64,000 nucleotides of DNA from Thermohalobaculum sp039028795 (GCA_039028795.1 JBCCHJ010000011.1:1-64000), one strand, 5' to 3'; shown: positions 43,229-51,678, numbered from the stretch's first letter. The notes: generated by a model from the letters alone, not told the origin. Made by a program: numbers and translations.

Positions 43229-43886
43229 GGTCCTCGCCCGCTGCCTTTCGTTCTCCAGATATGTGGCTGAAAGCCTGCTGTGCAAGGCGGTACTTCTATT
43301 GGTTTTCTCAGCAGGTATCGTGCAGGCGGAAACGCTGCGGCTGGTAGCATTTGGCGATAGTCTGACCCATGGCTACGGCTTGCCGCAGGATCAGGGGTTT
43401 GTGCCGCAGCTGGAACGTTGGCTGAAGGACCAGGGTCAGGACGTGCAAGTGATTAATATGGGCGTGTCGGGCGACACAACTGCCGGCGGGCGCGCCCGGC
43501 TGTCCTGGGCACTGGCGGATGGCGCGGATGCGTTGATATTAGAGCTTGGCGGCAATGACCTGCTGAGGGGAATTGATCCGGCGGCCAGCCGGGAAAACCT
43601 GGACGCAATGCTGACCGAGCTGGGCGGCCAGGGGGTGCCGGTCTTGTTGGCGGGGTTGGAAGCGCCACTGAACTATGGCTCTGATTTCAAGCAGGCCTTT
43701 GATTCCATGTACCCGGATCTGGCCGAAGCGCATGGCGCAGTCCTGTACCCCTCCTTTGTCGAAGGTGTGGTGAATGCCGAGATGACGCAGGCCGACGGCA
43801 TCCATCCCAACGAGAAAGGCGTCGCCAAGATCGTCGAGGGGATCGGCCCCAAAGTATTGGAGCTGCTGGCCCGGGCGCAAAAATGA
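43227..43886 (+). CDS. tesA: Arylesterase / lysophospholipase L1-like SGNH hydrolase
   Basis: About 219 residues. A hydrophobic signal, KAVLLLVFSAGIVQA, precedes the mature start ETLRLVAFGDS, so the enzyme is periplasmic. SGNH blocks are complete: GDSLTHGYG (Ser), GVSGDTTAGG (Gly), GGNDLLRG (Asn) and DGIHPNEKG (Asp/His). The start is uncertain: ATG 43227 gives a 34-residue signal but overlaps the divergent ybbA start codon, while in-frame GTG 43263 gives a more usual 22-residue signal. Partner of the adjacent ABC transporter in many proteobacteria. Confidence 0.85.
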   Translation: MVLARCLSFSRYVAESLLCKAVLLLVFSAGIVQAETLRLVAFGDSLTHGYGLPQDQGFVPQLERWLKDQGQDVQVINMGVSGDTTAGGRARLSWALADGADALILELGGNDLLRGIDPAASRENLDAMLTELGGQGVPVLLAGLEAPLNYGSDFKQAFDSMYPDLAEAHGAVLYPSFVEGVVNAEMTQADGIHPNEKGVAKIVEGIGPKVLELLARAQK

Positions 43887-44437
43887 TCCGTGCCTTTGTC
43901 GGGATTGCGGTGCCGGATAAGATCGCCGGGCTGCTGGAGGCCGCCCAGACGGGATTGGACTTTGGCCGCGTCGTGCCGCCGGAGCACTTTCATCTGACCC
44001 TGGCGTTTTTGGGCGAGCAGCCAGAGCAGGTGGTCGAGGACGTGCACCATCAGCTTGGCCGGATCTCGGCGGCAGGAATGGATCTGGCGCTGGATGGCTT
44101 AGGCGTCTTCGGTGGTGAGGCGCCCAGGGTTCTGTTCGCCGAGGTAAAGCCCGATACGGCGTTGTCGGATCTCCGCCGCAAAGTGCGCGGGGCGGCACGG
44201 GAAGGCGGGCTGGAACTGGACCACAAGCGTTTCCACCCGCACATCACATTGGCCCGGTTCGGCAAAGGGCTTTGGCCGGATCAGGCCGGAGAGCTGCACA
44301 ATCTGATTTCGAAACGGATGCGCCTGGTGACGGGTGCTTTTCAGGCCACCAAGTTCACGCTTTATGAGTCAAGGCTTGGCAAAGACGGTCCGGTCTATGA
44401 GGCGATAGCAACCTATGACTTAGGCGGGGCGGATTAA
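43883..44437 (+). CDS. thpR: RNA 2',3'-cyclic phosphodiesterase (2H family)
   Basis: 184 residues. Both HxTx motifs are present: HFHLTLAFLG near residue 37 and HPHITLARFG near residue 116. MIRAFVGIAVPD is the usual start. It opens 2',3'-cyclic phosphate ends of RNA; the older name is LigT. The start overlaps the esterase stop by four bases (ATGA), so the two are translated together. Confidence 0.9.
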   Translation: MIRAFVGIAVPDKIAGLLEAAQTGLDFGRVVPPEHFHLTLAFLGEQPEQVVEDVHHQLGRISAAGMDLALDGLGVFGGEAPRVLFAEVKPDTALSDLRRKVRGAAREGGLELDHKRFHPHITLARFGKGLWPDQAGELHNLISKRMRLVTGAFQATKFTLYESRLGKDGPVYEAIATYDLGGAD

Positions 44438-44486
44438 CCGCTGCAGTACCGGCGCCGACAAAATGCTGAGGCCCGGAAAAAAACTT

Positions 44487-44520
44487 GAGCGACCGATCCG
44501 AGGCTTCGGATCGGCCGCTC
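44487..44520 (-). terminator. Strong hairpin terminator, minus strand
   Basis: Arms of 15 bases (GAGCGACCGATCCGA / TCGGATCGGCCGCTC) pair with one mismatch around a 4-base loop. On the minus strand the stem is followed at once by AAGTTTTTTT, so it looks like an intrinsic terminator for the DUF1127 transcript ending about 150 bases before. It may also stop plus-strand transcription from the convergent thpR operon, though there the U-run is missing. Confidence 0.7.
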
Positions 44521-44673
44521 GAAAACGGGCCAGTTAAGGTCCGGCATCGAAAATGGGGAGCTCCGATGCCGTGGCTGGCGGGCCAGAGAGAGAGGGGAGC
44601 ACGCCCACCATCCGGGTACAAACCAGTTTGCGCTGATCAGGGACAATGCGAATACTGGCCCGTTATCCGGTCA

Positions 44674-44889
44674 TCAACGGTTCACAGGCAGATCCCAGAA
44701 TGCGCGGCCGGCTTCGTAGCTGGCCTGTTCCTCGGTCATTCCGATGTCCTTCAAGGTTCGGGCGTCCAGCTGCGAGAGGTTGCGTCGCTCGCGGGCCACC
44801 TGCCAGGCCGTCACAATTTTCGCCAGCAGATTGCCCGCCGGCAGGTTCCGGGTGCGGGTTGCGAACGAAGAACGGGTCATGGCTTTCAT
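44674..44889 (-). CDS. DUF1127 small basic protein
   Basis: 71 residues. LLAKIVTAWQVARERRNLSQLDARTLKDIGMTEEQASYEAGR is the DUF1127 signature (R-R-x-L-x-x-L-D-x-x-x-L-x-D-I-G). The start at 44889 follows GGAGG. Small DUF1127 proteins in alphaproteobacteria influence RNA turnover and phosphate/carbon metabolism. It diverges from the LysR regulator, a common arrangement, and may be its target. A strong terminator lies downstream. Confidence 0.88.
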   Translation of the reverse strand: MKAMTRSSFATRTRNLPAGNLLAKIVTAWQVARERRNLSQLDARTLKDIGMTEEQASYEAGRAFWDLPVNR

Positions 44890-45013
44890 GGTGGCCTCCA
44901 TCAACAAATCTGATGCGTACACATCGTTGCATCTTCTGTGTTGATGAATATGGGGAATCATGTGTATAAGTGAAATGAATGTTTATGGAGAGACTCATCA
45001 CAAGAGGTGATCA

Positions 45014-45880
45014 ATGCCCCGCAACCTGGACCTGACCGCCCTGCGCAGCTTTGTAACCGTATTGGAAACCGGTGGCGTGACCCGCGCCGCCCACCAATTG
45101 CACCTGACCCAGTCCGCTGTTTCCATGCAATTGAAACGCCTGGAAGACTCGCTTGGCCAGCCCCTGCTGGATCGCGCAGGTCGCGGCGTCGCACCGACCG
45201 CACAGGGCGAACAACTTCTGGCCTATGGGCGGCGGATGCTGGCGCTGAACGACGAGGTCTGGGCGCGGATGACGCATCAGGCTTTTGAAGGCCAGATCCG
45301 CCTGGGCGTGCCGCATGACATCGTCTATCCGCACGTCCCACAGATCCTCCGCCGGATCGACCGGGAATTCCCTCGGGTCAGGGTCAAACTTATCTCTTCT
45401 TACACGCTGAAACTGCGCGAGCTTTTTGACAACGGCGATGCCGACATCATCCTGACCACAGAGAACGACACCCCGTCCGAGGCCGAATGCCTAGCCACGG
45501 AAAAGCTGATCTGGGTCGGGGCAAAGGGCGGGAATGCCTGGCGCAGTCGGCCCATTCGCGTAGCTTTCGAACGAAAGTGCCTTTTCCGGCCTTGGGCACT
45601 AGAGGCACTAGACCGTGCAAGCATCGCCTGGGAGATGGCGGTGGATACCGGCTCGATCCGCACAGTTGAGGCGACCGTGGCAGCAGACCTCGCGATCAAT
45701 GCTTTGTTGGAGAACTCGGTCAGCCCGCTGTTGGAGCCAATCGCCCATGGCGGTCAGCTACCGGAACTGCCGTCCAGCCGGATTAATCTCTACAGCAACC
45801 CTGCGGCGATCGGCGAACCAATCACAGCCCTGATCGAAATGATCCAGCAATCCTATCGCGGTTTGGCGGCTGTTGCCTGA
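45014..45880 (+). CDS. LysR-family transcriptional regulator
   Basis: 288 residues. N-terminal HTH: LTALRSFVTVLETGGVTRAAHQLHLTQSAVSMQLKRLEDSLG. The effector domain follows, with FEGQIRLGVPHDIVYPHVPQIL and VKLISSYTLKLRELFDNGDADIIL. An AGAGG ribosome-binding site precedes the ATG. The gene diverges from the DUF1127 gene; LysR proteins usually bind in such a gap (44890-45013) and control both genes. Effector unknown. Confidence 0.92.
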   Translation: MPRNLDLTALRSFVTVLETGGVTRAAHQLHLTQSAVSMQLKRLEDSLGQPLLDRAGRGVAPTAQGEQLLAYGRRMLALNDEVWARMTHQAFEGQIRLGVPHDIVYPHVPQILRRIDREFPRVRVKLISSYTLKLRELFDNGDADIILTTENDTPSEAECLATEKLIWVGAKGGNAWRSRPIRVAFERKCLFRPWALEALDRASIAWEMAVDTGSIRTVEATVAADLAINALLENSVSPLLEPIAHGGQLPELPSSRINLYSNPAAIGEPITALIEMIQQSYRGLAAVA

Positions 45881-46285
45881 ACCGATGGTATCCCGGGGCC
45901 GCCCCGGTATCCGCGCCTTGTGTCGGCGTACTTGGAGCCGAAGAACAATCATGCCCAGTATGCCCGACCAGTTCTGGTCAGATGTAGGCCAGATGAAACA
46001 GGGCCTCGGCATCATTTTTGCATTTAAAGCGGCCTTATATCACCTATTACATAATTACTGATTGATTATATGATACAATAATTTATTCTATATTTTTAAT
46101 TATTATTTGTATTTCAGTGGTTATTAAATCGAGCAGTGCGGCGTATTTATAATATTTTCGACGGAAATATGCCAAACTACGATTTAACGAGCATCCACGT
46201 TGCATCAAATATTGCTCTGGCTCATTCTGATCAGATCCGCGGTGCGACAGGGGTTTTGACACGTTCGACTCTTTGAGGTTTTGAA
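45881..46285. other. AT-rich intergenic region before the FecR-domain gene
   Basis: About 405 bases without a gene. It starts with a GC hairpin (CCGGGG-CCG-CCCCGG) just after the LysR stop, a possible terminator. From about 46020 to 46170 it becomes strikingly AT-rich (runs such as TTTATTCTATATTTTTAATT), unlike the flanking genes. This part is likely a promoter/enhancer region for the FecR-domain gene, possibly bound by nucleoid proteins. Confidence 0.5.
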
Positions 46286-47071
46286 ATGACTATGCGTAGA
46301 AGTTTGATTTTGATCATGGCGGCCTTCGGCGCATCAACGCTGCAGGTGTCAGCTCAACAGGCCGTCGGCTCGGCAGAGCGGGTGCAGCAGGGCGCCCAGC
46401 AAACCGTTCAGGCCCAGACGAGCGGATTGTCCACCGGGGATGCGGTGTTCCAGCAGGCGCGGTTGTTCACGGATGCCACCGGCAGTGGTGTGGTGCGGTT
46501 CGAAGACGGCACCGGATTGACGCTTGCGGAAAACTCGAACCTTGTTGTTGATGAATTCGTCTACAGACCCGGCGGACGACAAAGCATGGTTCTGCGCCTG
46601 GGCGTTGGTGCCATGCGCATGGTCAGCGGACAGATCGCCAAAGAAGCCATTCGTGTGCAGACACCGGTCGCGCTTCTTGGGGTTCGCGGCACGGACTTTA
46701 CCGTAGACACAAGATTGCCGAACCTGTTGCGGATGTGGCTGGAAGAAGGCGCAATCTTCATCGTGCCCAGTGACAGCGGACTGGTGTTCGAGTTCACGGC
46801 ACCCGCACGCGCCGACTGCACGCCCATTGCATGCAGAACACTACCGTTCACCGCGCCGCCAAGGGCGTTCCGCACTGCCGCGACCCAGGGCGGCGACGGC
46901 GGAAGCCTTGACCGCGATGACTCCGGCCGTAGCGATGGCGGCGATGGTGGTGACGGCGCTGGCGACGGCGCCGGAGACGGTGGCGCCGACAGCGGCGGCA
47001 GCTCTGGCGGTGGCGATGCCGGCGGCGGAGCAGGTGGTGCCGGAGGCGCAGGCGGATCCGGCAACCAATAA
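46286..47071 (+). CDS. Exported FecR-domain protein with Gly/Asp-rich tail
   Basis: 261 residues. A signal peptide ends about residue 24 (STLQVSA-QQA). A FecR-type beta domain follows at about 50-160: GVVRFEDGTGLTLAENSNLVVDEF and IRVQTPVALLGVRGTDFTVD. The last ~55 residues are almost pure Gly/Asp/Ser/Ala, a disordered tail probably exposed outside the inner membrane. No extracytoplasmic sigma factor or TonB receptor is adjacent, so this is not the classical FecIRA set. It may tether or modify the surface. Confidence 0.78.
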   Translation: MTMRRSLILIMAAFGASTLQVSAQQAVGSAERVQQGAQQTVQAQTSGLSTGDAVFQQARLFTDATGSGVVRFEDGTGLTLAENSNLVVDEFVYRPGGRQSMVLRLGVGAMRMVSGQIAKEAIRVQTPVALLGVRGTDFTVDTRLPNLLRMWLEEGAIFIVPSDSGLVFEFTAPARADCTPIACRTLPFTAPPRAFRTAATQGGDGGSLDRDDSGRSDGGDGGDGAGDGAGDGGADSGGSSGGGDAGGGAGGAGGAGGSGNQ

Positions 47072-47074
47072 GCT

Positions 47075-47464
47075 TCAGGCGAACAGACCCAAGACCGCTC
47101 CGATGACCCCGCAAGCCAGTCCGGCATGCCCGGCATCGATCCACCAAAGATCCTTTGGCCGGCCCGCGAAAGCATAGTTGGTCAGGATCCAGGGTGCGGT
47201 CATCAAAAAGCCGATGCCCAGGCCGGATAGCAATCCGTCAACGAAACCGCTGACCCCTGCCATTCCGAAGACATGGCTCATCATTCCGGCTGTCACCAGA
47301 CTGCCCAGGAAGCCGACAATGAAAGGCAGCGGGTTTTTGTCGGCCTTGATGTCTTCTTCGGTTTTACCGACGGCAGCCATCCAGCGTTTGCCCAAAGCCA
47401 TGTACCAAACCGCGCCCAGGGCAAATCCGCCAACGGCAGCAAGCAATACAGATAAGATCCCCAT
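47075..47464 (-). CDS. DUF1761 family membrane protein
   Basis: 129 residues with four hydrophobic segments. MGILSVLLAAVGGFALGAVWYMALGKRWM carries the GxxWY motif of DUF1761, and GLGIGFLMTAPWILTNYAFAGRP follows. Inner-membrane protein of unknown function. The start at 47464 is chosen over a longer frame because GGAACGGAG precedes it. It ends three bases from the FecR-domain gene (convergent). Confidence 0.8.
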   Translation of the reverse strand: MGILSVLLAAVGGFALGAVWYMALGKRWMAAVGKTEEDIKADKNPLPFIVGFLGSLVTAGMMSHVFGMAGVSGFVDGLLSGLGIGFLMTAPWILTNYAFAGRPKDLWWIDAGHAGLACGVIGAVLGLFA

Positions 47465-47730
47465 CTCCGTTCCTCCGATTGACTGGCCGACGGATCGTGA
47501 TTGCCCGGCGCGACCGGGTCCAGCGATAAATTGCATCCACCCAGGGTGATACCCACGAATCCGGCCGAATCGAGCGCAGAATCGCAGGCCCGAAACCGCC
47601 CTAAACCGCGAATCTCAGAGGAACTGGCGGGCACCTCAGCGTAGTCTGGGCCATTCGCACGATCATAAGCAACTGATAAATATCAATTTTTCTCGCTCTC
47701 ATTTAGATAAAATTTAATTTAAAAGTCAAA

Positions 47731-47759
47731 TTGACAATTAATATGGAATTTTGTATAAA
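47731..47759 (+). promoter_or_regulatory. Near-consensus sigma-70 promoter
   Basis: TTGACA (47731-47736) and TATAAA (47754-47759) are separated by exactly 17 bases, within AT-rich DNA. Transcription would begin near 47766, about 30 bases before the small exported peptide gene. So perfect a -35 box and spacer are uncommon in Rhodobacteraceae. Confidence 0.75.
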
Positions 47760-47794
47760 ATCTTCACTGACGTAGACACGTATGGGGAACCGAC

Positions 47795-48001
47795 ATGACC
47801 AAGAAGATCACATTGCCGCTGACGTTTCTGGCCCTGTTGGCCGGTGGAATTTTCGCGTTGCCCGCAGATGCCATGGCCGCCGTTGCGACCCAGGCAGAAG
47901 GCGTGGCTGGTTACTGGCAAGAGATTGCGATCGGGATTGCCGGAATTGCCGGTGCGATCATCCTCGACACATCCTCGTGGTCGCTGATGACATCTAAATA
48001 A
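47795..48001 (+). CDS. Small exported or membrane peptide, strongly promoted
   Basis: 68 residues. A textbook signal peptide (MTKKITLPLTFLALLAGGIFALPADAMAA, cleavage about residue 26-29) leaves a ~40-residue product. That product contains one hydrophobic helix with small-residue spacing (IAIGIAGIAGAIIL) and ends SLMTSK. A GGGGA ribosome-binding site and a near-consensus promoter precede it. I do not recognise the family. The size and layout would suit a small membrane peptide, a pilin-like or VirB2-like subunit, or a secreted bacteriocin-like peptide, but no processing or immunity genes lie nearby. Confidence 0.65.
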   Translation: MTKKITLPLTFLALLAGGIFALPADAMAAVATQAEGVAGYWQEIAIGIAGIAGAIILDTSSWSLMTSK

Positions 48002-48094
48002 GTCACCAGCATACGACCTGTTTGAATGCGTGTAGTTCTGTTTTCTTGTGTGATGTGAGTTGCGCGACCGGGGGCGAAAGTTGTCCCCAACGCG

Positions 48095-48862
48095 TCACCA
48101 GTTTCGGGCAGACCGCCCTGCGGGTTTCGGGGCGGGGGCGCCCAATCCCGTCAACACCCTGATCGGATCCCTTGCCGCGACCTTGGTGCCGGACTGCGGC
48201 GTGATGTAGACCATCTTCTCGGCCTCGACCATCACCACCCCGGCCAGACGGCGCATGTCCAGTTTCTGGCCAATCCGCTCGATCGTCGGCCCTGCCTTCA
48301 ACCAGAACCGCTTGTGGCTTGGCGTCATGTAAAGCGCCGCGCCGACCCGCTCTGTGGTGAACTTGTGCGCCGCCAGCGTCTCTTCCAACTGTCCGACAGA
48401 ATAGGGCCGGCCATAGCCGAAAGGCGTCTGATCGCGCCTGGCCCAGATGCCGGCCCGGTTCGGTACGATGAAGACCACTTTGCCGCCGGGCGCCAGCACC
48501 CGCCAGATCTCATCGAGCAAGGCCGCAGGCCGCTCACACGTCTCCAACCCATGGGCCACGACCAGCCGGTCCGCAAACCCGCCGGGCAGAGGCCATAGGG
48601 TTTCTTCCACTAGGGCCGAGACATTCGGCCCCTCCGACGGCCAGGCGCAGACCCCCTGTTGCGCGGGCATCAGGCACAGCGTGCGCTGCGCCTCGCCCAG
48701 GAATGGGCGCAGAAAGGGTGAAGCGAAGCCAAACCCGACCAGATTCTGCCCTCGCACGTTCGGCCAGAACGTCTTCAACCGCGCGCGAATGGTCTGCTGG
48801 GTCATCCGGCCCAGTTGGGTCGAAGTGTAGAACCGGCGAAGTTCAACCACATCCAGATGCAT
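48095..48862 (-). CDS. Class I SAM-dependent methyltransferase
   Basis: 255 residues with a UbiE/COQ5-like fold. NLVGFGFASPFLRPFLGEA is a degenerate motif I, FADRLVVAHGLETCERPAALLDEIWRVLAPGGKVVFIVPNR is motifs II-III. Substrate unknown. It diverges from gloB with 57 bases between the start codons, an arrangement common in the Rhodobacteraceae, which suggests a conserved functional link to glyoxalase metabolism. Confidence 0.85.
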   Translation of the reverse strand: MHLDVVELRRFYTSTQLGRMTQQTIRARLKTFWPNVRGQNLVGFGFASPFLRPFLGEAQRTLCLMPAQQGVCAWPSEGPNVSALVEETLWPLPGGFADRLVVAHGLETCERPAALLDEIWRVLAPGGKVVFIVPNRAGIWARRDQTPFGYGRPYSVGQLEETLAAHKFTTERVGAALYMTPSHKRFWLKAGPTIERIGQKLDMRRLAGVVMVEAEKMVYITPQSGTKVAARDPIRVLTGLGAPAPKPAGRSARNW

Positions 48863-48919
48863 GGACTTGGGGCTCCTAATCGGACAGGATCAACATAGCC
48901 CAGAAGAGGAGCCAACGCC

Positions 48920-49687
48920 ATGCCCGTCGAAGTCATCACCATCCCCTGCCTCAGCGATAATTATGGTTATCTGATCCGCGACCAGGGGACCGGCCAAGTG
49001 GCTGTTCTGGATGCACCCGACGCGGCTCCGCTGATCGCCGCGCTGGACGCACGGGGCTGGGGTCTGGATCAGATCTGGATCACCCACCATCATGCCGACC
49101 ATACCGATGGGGTGCCGGATCTGGTGGCGAAATACGGTGCGAAAACCGTGGGCCACGCCAAGGACAAGGCGCGCCTACCGCCACTGGACATCGAATTGGT
49201 CGAAGGCGACACTGTGGCGATGGGTGACACGACGGCGCGGGTGCTGGATGTCTCCGGCCACACGATCGGGCACATCGCCTTCGTGCTGGATGCGGACAAT
49301 ATTGTCTTCGCGGCAGACAGCCTGATGGCCCTGGGCTGCGGCCGCGTCTTCGAGGGCACCCATCATATGATGTGGGAGAGCCTGGCAAAATTCCTGGAAC
49401 TTCCCGACGAGACGATGGTCTATTCCGGCCACAACTACGGCCAGGCAAACGGACGGTTTGCTTTGTCCATCGAGCCAGACAATGCCGACCTGCAGGCCCG
49501 CGTTGACCGCATCAAACAGGCCGACGCCGATGGGACATTTATCGTGCCCGTCTCCATGGCCGAGGAAAAAGCCACCAACCCCTTCCTCCGCGCCGTCGAG
49601 CCATCCGTTAGGGCAGCGGTCGGCTTGGACGGCGCCGACGACGCGGCCGTGTTTGCCGAGGTGCGGCGGCGGAAGGATAGTTTTTAG
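48920..49687 (+). CDS. gloB: Hydroxyacylglutathione hydrolase (glyoxalase II)
   Basis: 255-residue metallo-beta-lactamase-fold enzyme that hydrolyses S-lactoylglutathione. The metal motif THHHADHTDG is complete, with DVSGHTIGHIAF, ADSLMALGCGRVFEG and YSGHNYGQANGRF providing the remaining ligands and the glutathione region. The C-terminal NPFLRAVEPSVR is typical. Length is normal for the family. Confidence 0.94.
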   Translation: MPVEVITIPCLSDNYGYLIRDQGTGQVAVLDAPDAAPLIAALDARGWGLDQIWITHHHADHTDGVPDLVAKYGAKTVGHAKDKARLPPLDIELVEGDTVAMGDTTARVLDVSGHTIGHIAFVLDADNIVFAADSLMALGCGRVFEGTHHMMWESLAKFLELPDETMVYSGHNYGQANGRFALSIEPDNADLQARVDRIKQADADGTFIVPVSMAEEKATNPFLRAVEPSVRAAVGLDGADDAAVFAEVRRRKDSF

Positions 49688-49855
49688 TCAGAGATGGAGC
49701 GTCAACATTCCAATTATCGGTCTAAATGAGGTCGGTTTTTCATTTCCAAGCAGCGGATAAAAGCTGACCCGGCACACCACAACTTCTTCTAACTACCTGC
49801 CACACACACCAAAATTTAGTTAGCTAATGAATCTCAGATCGTGAGTTATATTCAT

Positions 49856-49883
49856 TTGATTATAATCTTGGATTGTGTATAAT
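49856..49883 (+). promoter_or_regulatory. Sigma-70-like promoter of the accessory stretch
   Basis: TTGATT (49856-49861), a 16-base spacer and a perfect TATAAT (49878-49883) lie in AT-rich DNA about 55 bases before the unknown gene at 49938. The region 49688-49855 otherwise shows no gene. Confidence 0.6.
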
Positions 49884-49937
49884 CATAAAAATATAAGTCA
49901 GATCGAGCAGTGATGGACATGTAGTGGAGGTTTATCC

Positions 49938-50438
49938 ATGACTGACCGGAACTCGCTTAAATCGGCACTGTCTTGCTCCTCGGCAGAAGGTCCAAAATAT
50001 GGCACTTTTTTCACGAAGGATAAAATACCAGAACTCCACATTGGATTTGAAGAGCTTTGGTCAAAAGGCACTCGGATTCAGGAATTTATTGGAAAAATAT
50101 TTAATAATGTCTGGCGTCTCATCGAAGATGATGAATTTGAAAAAGAATTAAAAATTTGCGGCGCTCTTTTTCTTAGAGAGTATTATATAGATATCGAAGA
50201 AGAGGACGGGGGTATTGTTTGGCATGCATCTATTTATCGAACGCATCTTTGTATTCACAAGTGTTTTTGGGTTCACGATCACATAAACTCGATCTATCGT
50301 CGCGAAAACTTAAAAAGGCGAGCGGGTAATCAATCAATGAAGTGGATATCACATTGCATTAAATCAAACGACCTTAGCGAGCCAATCTTCATCCCATCTT
50401 ATAGCACGCTGTTAGGAGGCACCCAATGGGTCAACTAA
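49938..50438 (+). CDS. Unknown protein of AT-rich accessory stretch
   Basis: 166 residues preceded by GGAGG. No family recognised. The sequence is rich in aromatic, Cys and charged residues (HIGFEELWSKG, LFLREYYIDIEEEDGG, HLCIHKCFWVHDHINSIYRR) and has no signal or membrane segment. Codons are clearly more AT-rich than in the flanking genes, a sign of transfer. Its 3' end overlaps the XRE-PAS regulator by 13 bases, so the two are translated together. A toxin-antitoxin type pair is conceivable but unsupported by any motif. Confidence 0.65.
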   Translation: MTDRNSLKSALSCSSAEGPKYGTFFTKDKIPELHIGFEELWSKGTRIQEFIGKIFNNVWRLIEDDEFEKELKICGALFLREYYIDIEEEDGGIVWHASIYRTHLCIHKCFWVHDHINSIYRRENLKRRAGNQSMKWISHCIKSNDLSEPIFIPSYSTLLGGTQWVN

Positions 50439-51238
50439 AAGGGAAAAACGAGCCGAAGACTCATCCAGGCCGCGACGAAACCTTGGGGTCATTGAACGAG
50501 CGTTTGGATGGTTTGGAGGCAATTGTCGAACGCGACAGGCGAAAAAGAGTTCGAAGCGAAGGTATCGGACCCAAATCGGCGAATTTTCTGCGCTGTGTTC
50601 GCGAAGCTTCAGGCTTATCGCAGTCGGACCTGGCCGCCAGGATGGGAACACGGCAACCTGCCGTGTCAAAGCTTGAACGTGGTGGGGCAATGACGAGTGG
50701 GCCGTCGGTCGGGATGATATCGGACTTTGTGTCTTCTTGTGACTTCCGCCTGGGGCTTGTCGCGATTCCAGACAATGATCTTGATCGTAAAATGCTTTGT
50801 ACAGATTGGCTTCCAGATATCTTGAACAGGAACGTCGCAACTCTTCTGAGTGCTCTAGAGATTACCTATCTCGTCACAGACGAAAACGACACGATCATTT
50901 TCGCAAATGACTTTTGGAAGTCTTTGCACCCTGGCATGGACGAGTGGACCCGTGACGGTGTCTACTATCCTGATTATCTGAAAGCTGGAATAGACTATGG
51001 TATGTTTCCAGAAGCGAGCAATGATCCGAATTGGTTACGCAGGCGTTTACAACGACACTACGACGCTTCTGAGGAACCTCCTTTTAATGTTAGGCGCCAA
51101 GACAGCAGGCTGTTGCAGGTGAACGAAGCGCACACCACCGATGGTGGGAGAGTAACAATCGCCAGAAATATCGCACCTACGCGGGTGCTGGAAGAGTTGC
51201 TAGCGCAAACCAGACCGCCAAATGACGATCCTGGGTGA
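50426..51238 (+). CDS. XRE HTH regulator with C-terminal PAS domain
   Basis: 270 residues. After a ~45-residue charged helix comes an XRE HTH (about 50-90: FLRCVREASGLSQSDLAARMGTRQPAVSKLE). From about residue 130 a PAS_7-like domain follows: LEITYLVTDENDTIIFANDFW, GVYYPDYLKAGIDYGMFPEA, and an E-x-dgR-llqvnE ending, IARNIAPTRVLEELL. PAS_7 domains usually sit in kinases or cyclases; joined to an XRE HTH it would make a one-component sensor. A GGAGG ribosome-binding site lies inside the preceding gene. Confidence 0.8.
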   Translation: MGQLKGKNEPKTHPGRDETLGSLNERLDGLEAIVERDRRKRVRSEGIGPKSANFLRCVREASGLSQSDLAARMGTRQPAVSKLERGGAMTSGPSVGMISDFVSSCDFRLGLVAIPDNDLDRKMLCTDWLPDILNRNVATLLSALEITYLVTDENDTIIFANDFWKSLHPGMDEWTRDGVYYPDYLKAGIDYGMFPEASNDPNWLRRRLQRHYDASEEPPFNVRRQDSRLLQVNEAHTTDGGRVTIARNIAPTRVLEELLAQTRPPNDDPG

Positions 51239-51302
51239 GCCTTAATTTGGGACCGTTCTTACGGTCTTGTCGGAGATACCTTTCTATATAGGAATGTACA
51301 GG

Positions 51303-51599
51303 ATGAGTGTTGGGCCTTCAGAAGTCGCAGATTTGCTTTTTTTGTTCGGCCTAACATTCATGTTGTATCCTTATGCCCGAAAGTGGCGACAAATTCGCAT
51401 GGCAGTTTCATGGGAGGGCGCAAAAGCGAAATTTTTGAATACAAAAAATGCACATAAAAAATCGACATCCTTGATGATAAATGGTTTCCTCATGAAAATA
51501 TATTCAGAGATAACATCGATCAACGGTCGCGATTTATTAATTATTATGTTGGGAATAACACTGCATATTTTCGCTGTTCTGATTAGTTTATTTACATAG
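51303..51599 (+). CDS. Small unknown membrane protein
   Basis: About 98 residues, AT-rich codons. Two hydrophobic segments: ADLLFLFGLTFMLYPYA near the start and LLIIMLGITLHIFAVLISLF at the end, separated by a basic cytoplasmic part (KFLNTKNAHKKS). No family recognised. The start is uncertain: ATG 51303 has AGGA about ten bases upstream, and ATG 51294 is also in frame. It may belong to the transcript of the XRE-PAS gene 65 bases before. Confidence 0.5.
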   Translation: MSVGPSEVADLLFLFGLTFMLYPYARKWRQIRMAVSWEGAKAKFLNTKNAHKKSTSLMINGFLMKIYSEITSINGRDLLIIMLGITLHIFAVLISLFT

Positions 51600-51678
51600 A
51601 CTAACGCACACTAGTGCCGTTGCCACCTCACTCTCAAGCTCTTACCGGTTGTTATATAAAGTGCGCCGAGGCGAGTAA

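Noticed and set aside
46848..47177. Antisense and shifted frames over the Gly-rich FecR tail
   Set aside because: They are repeats of low-complexity GGC/GCC codons with no independent support.
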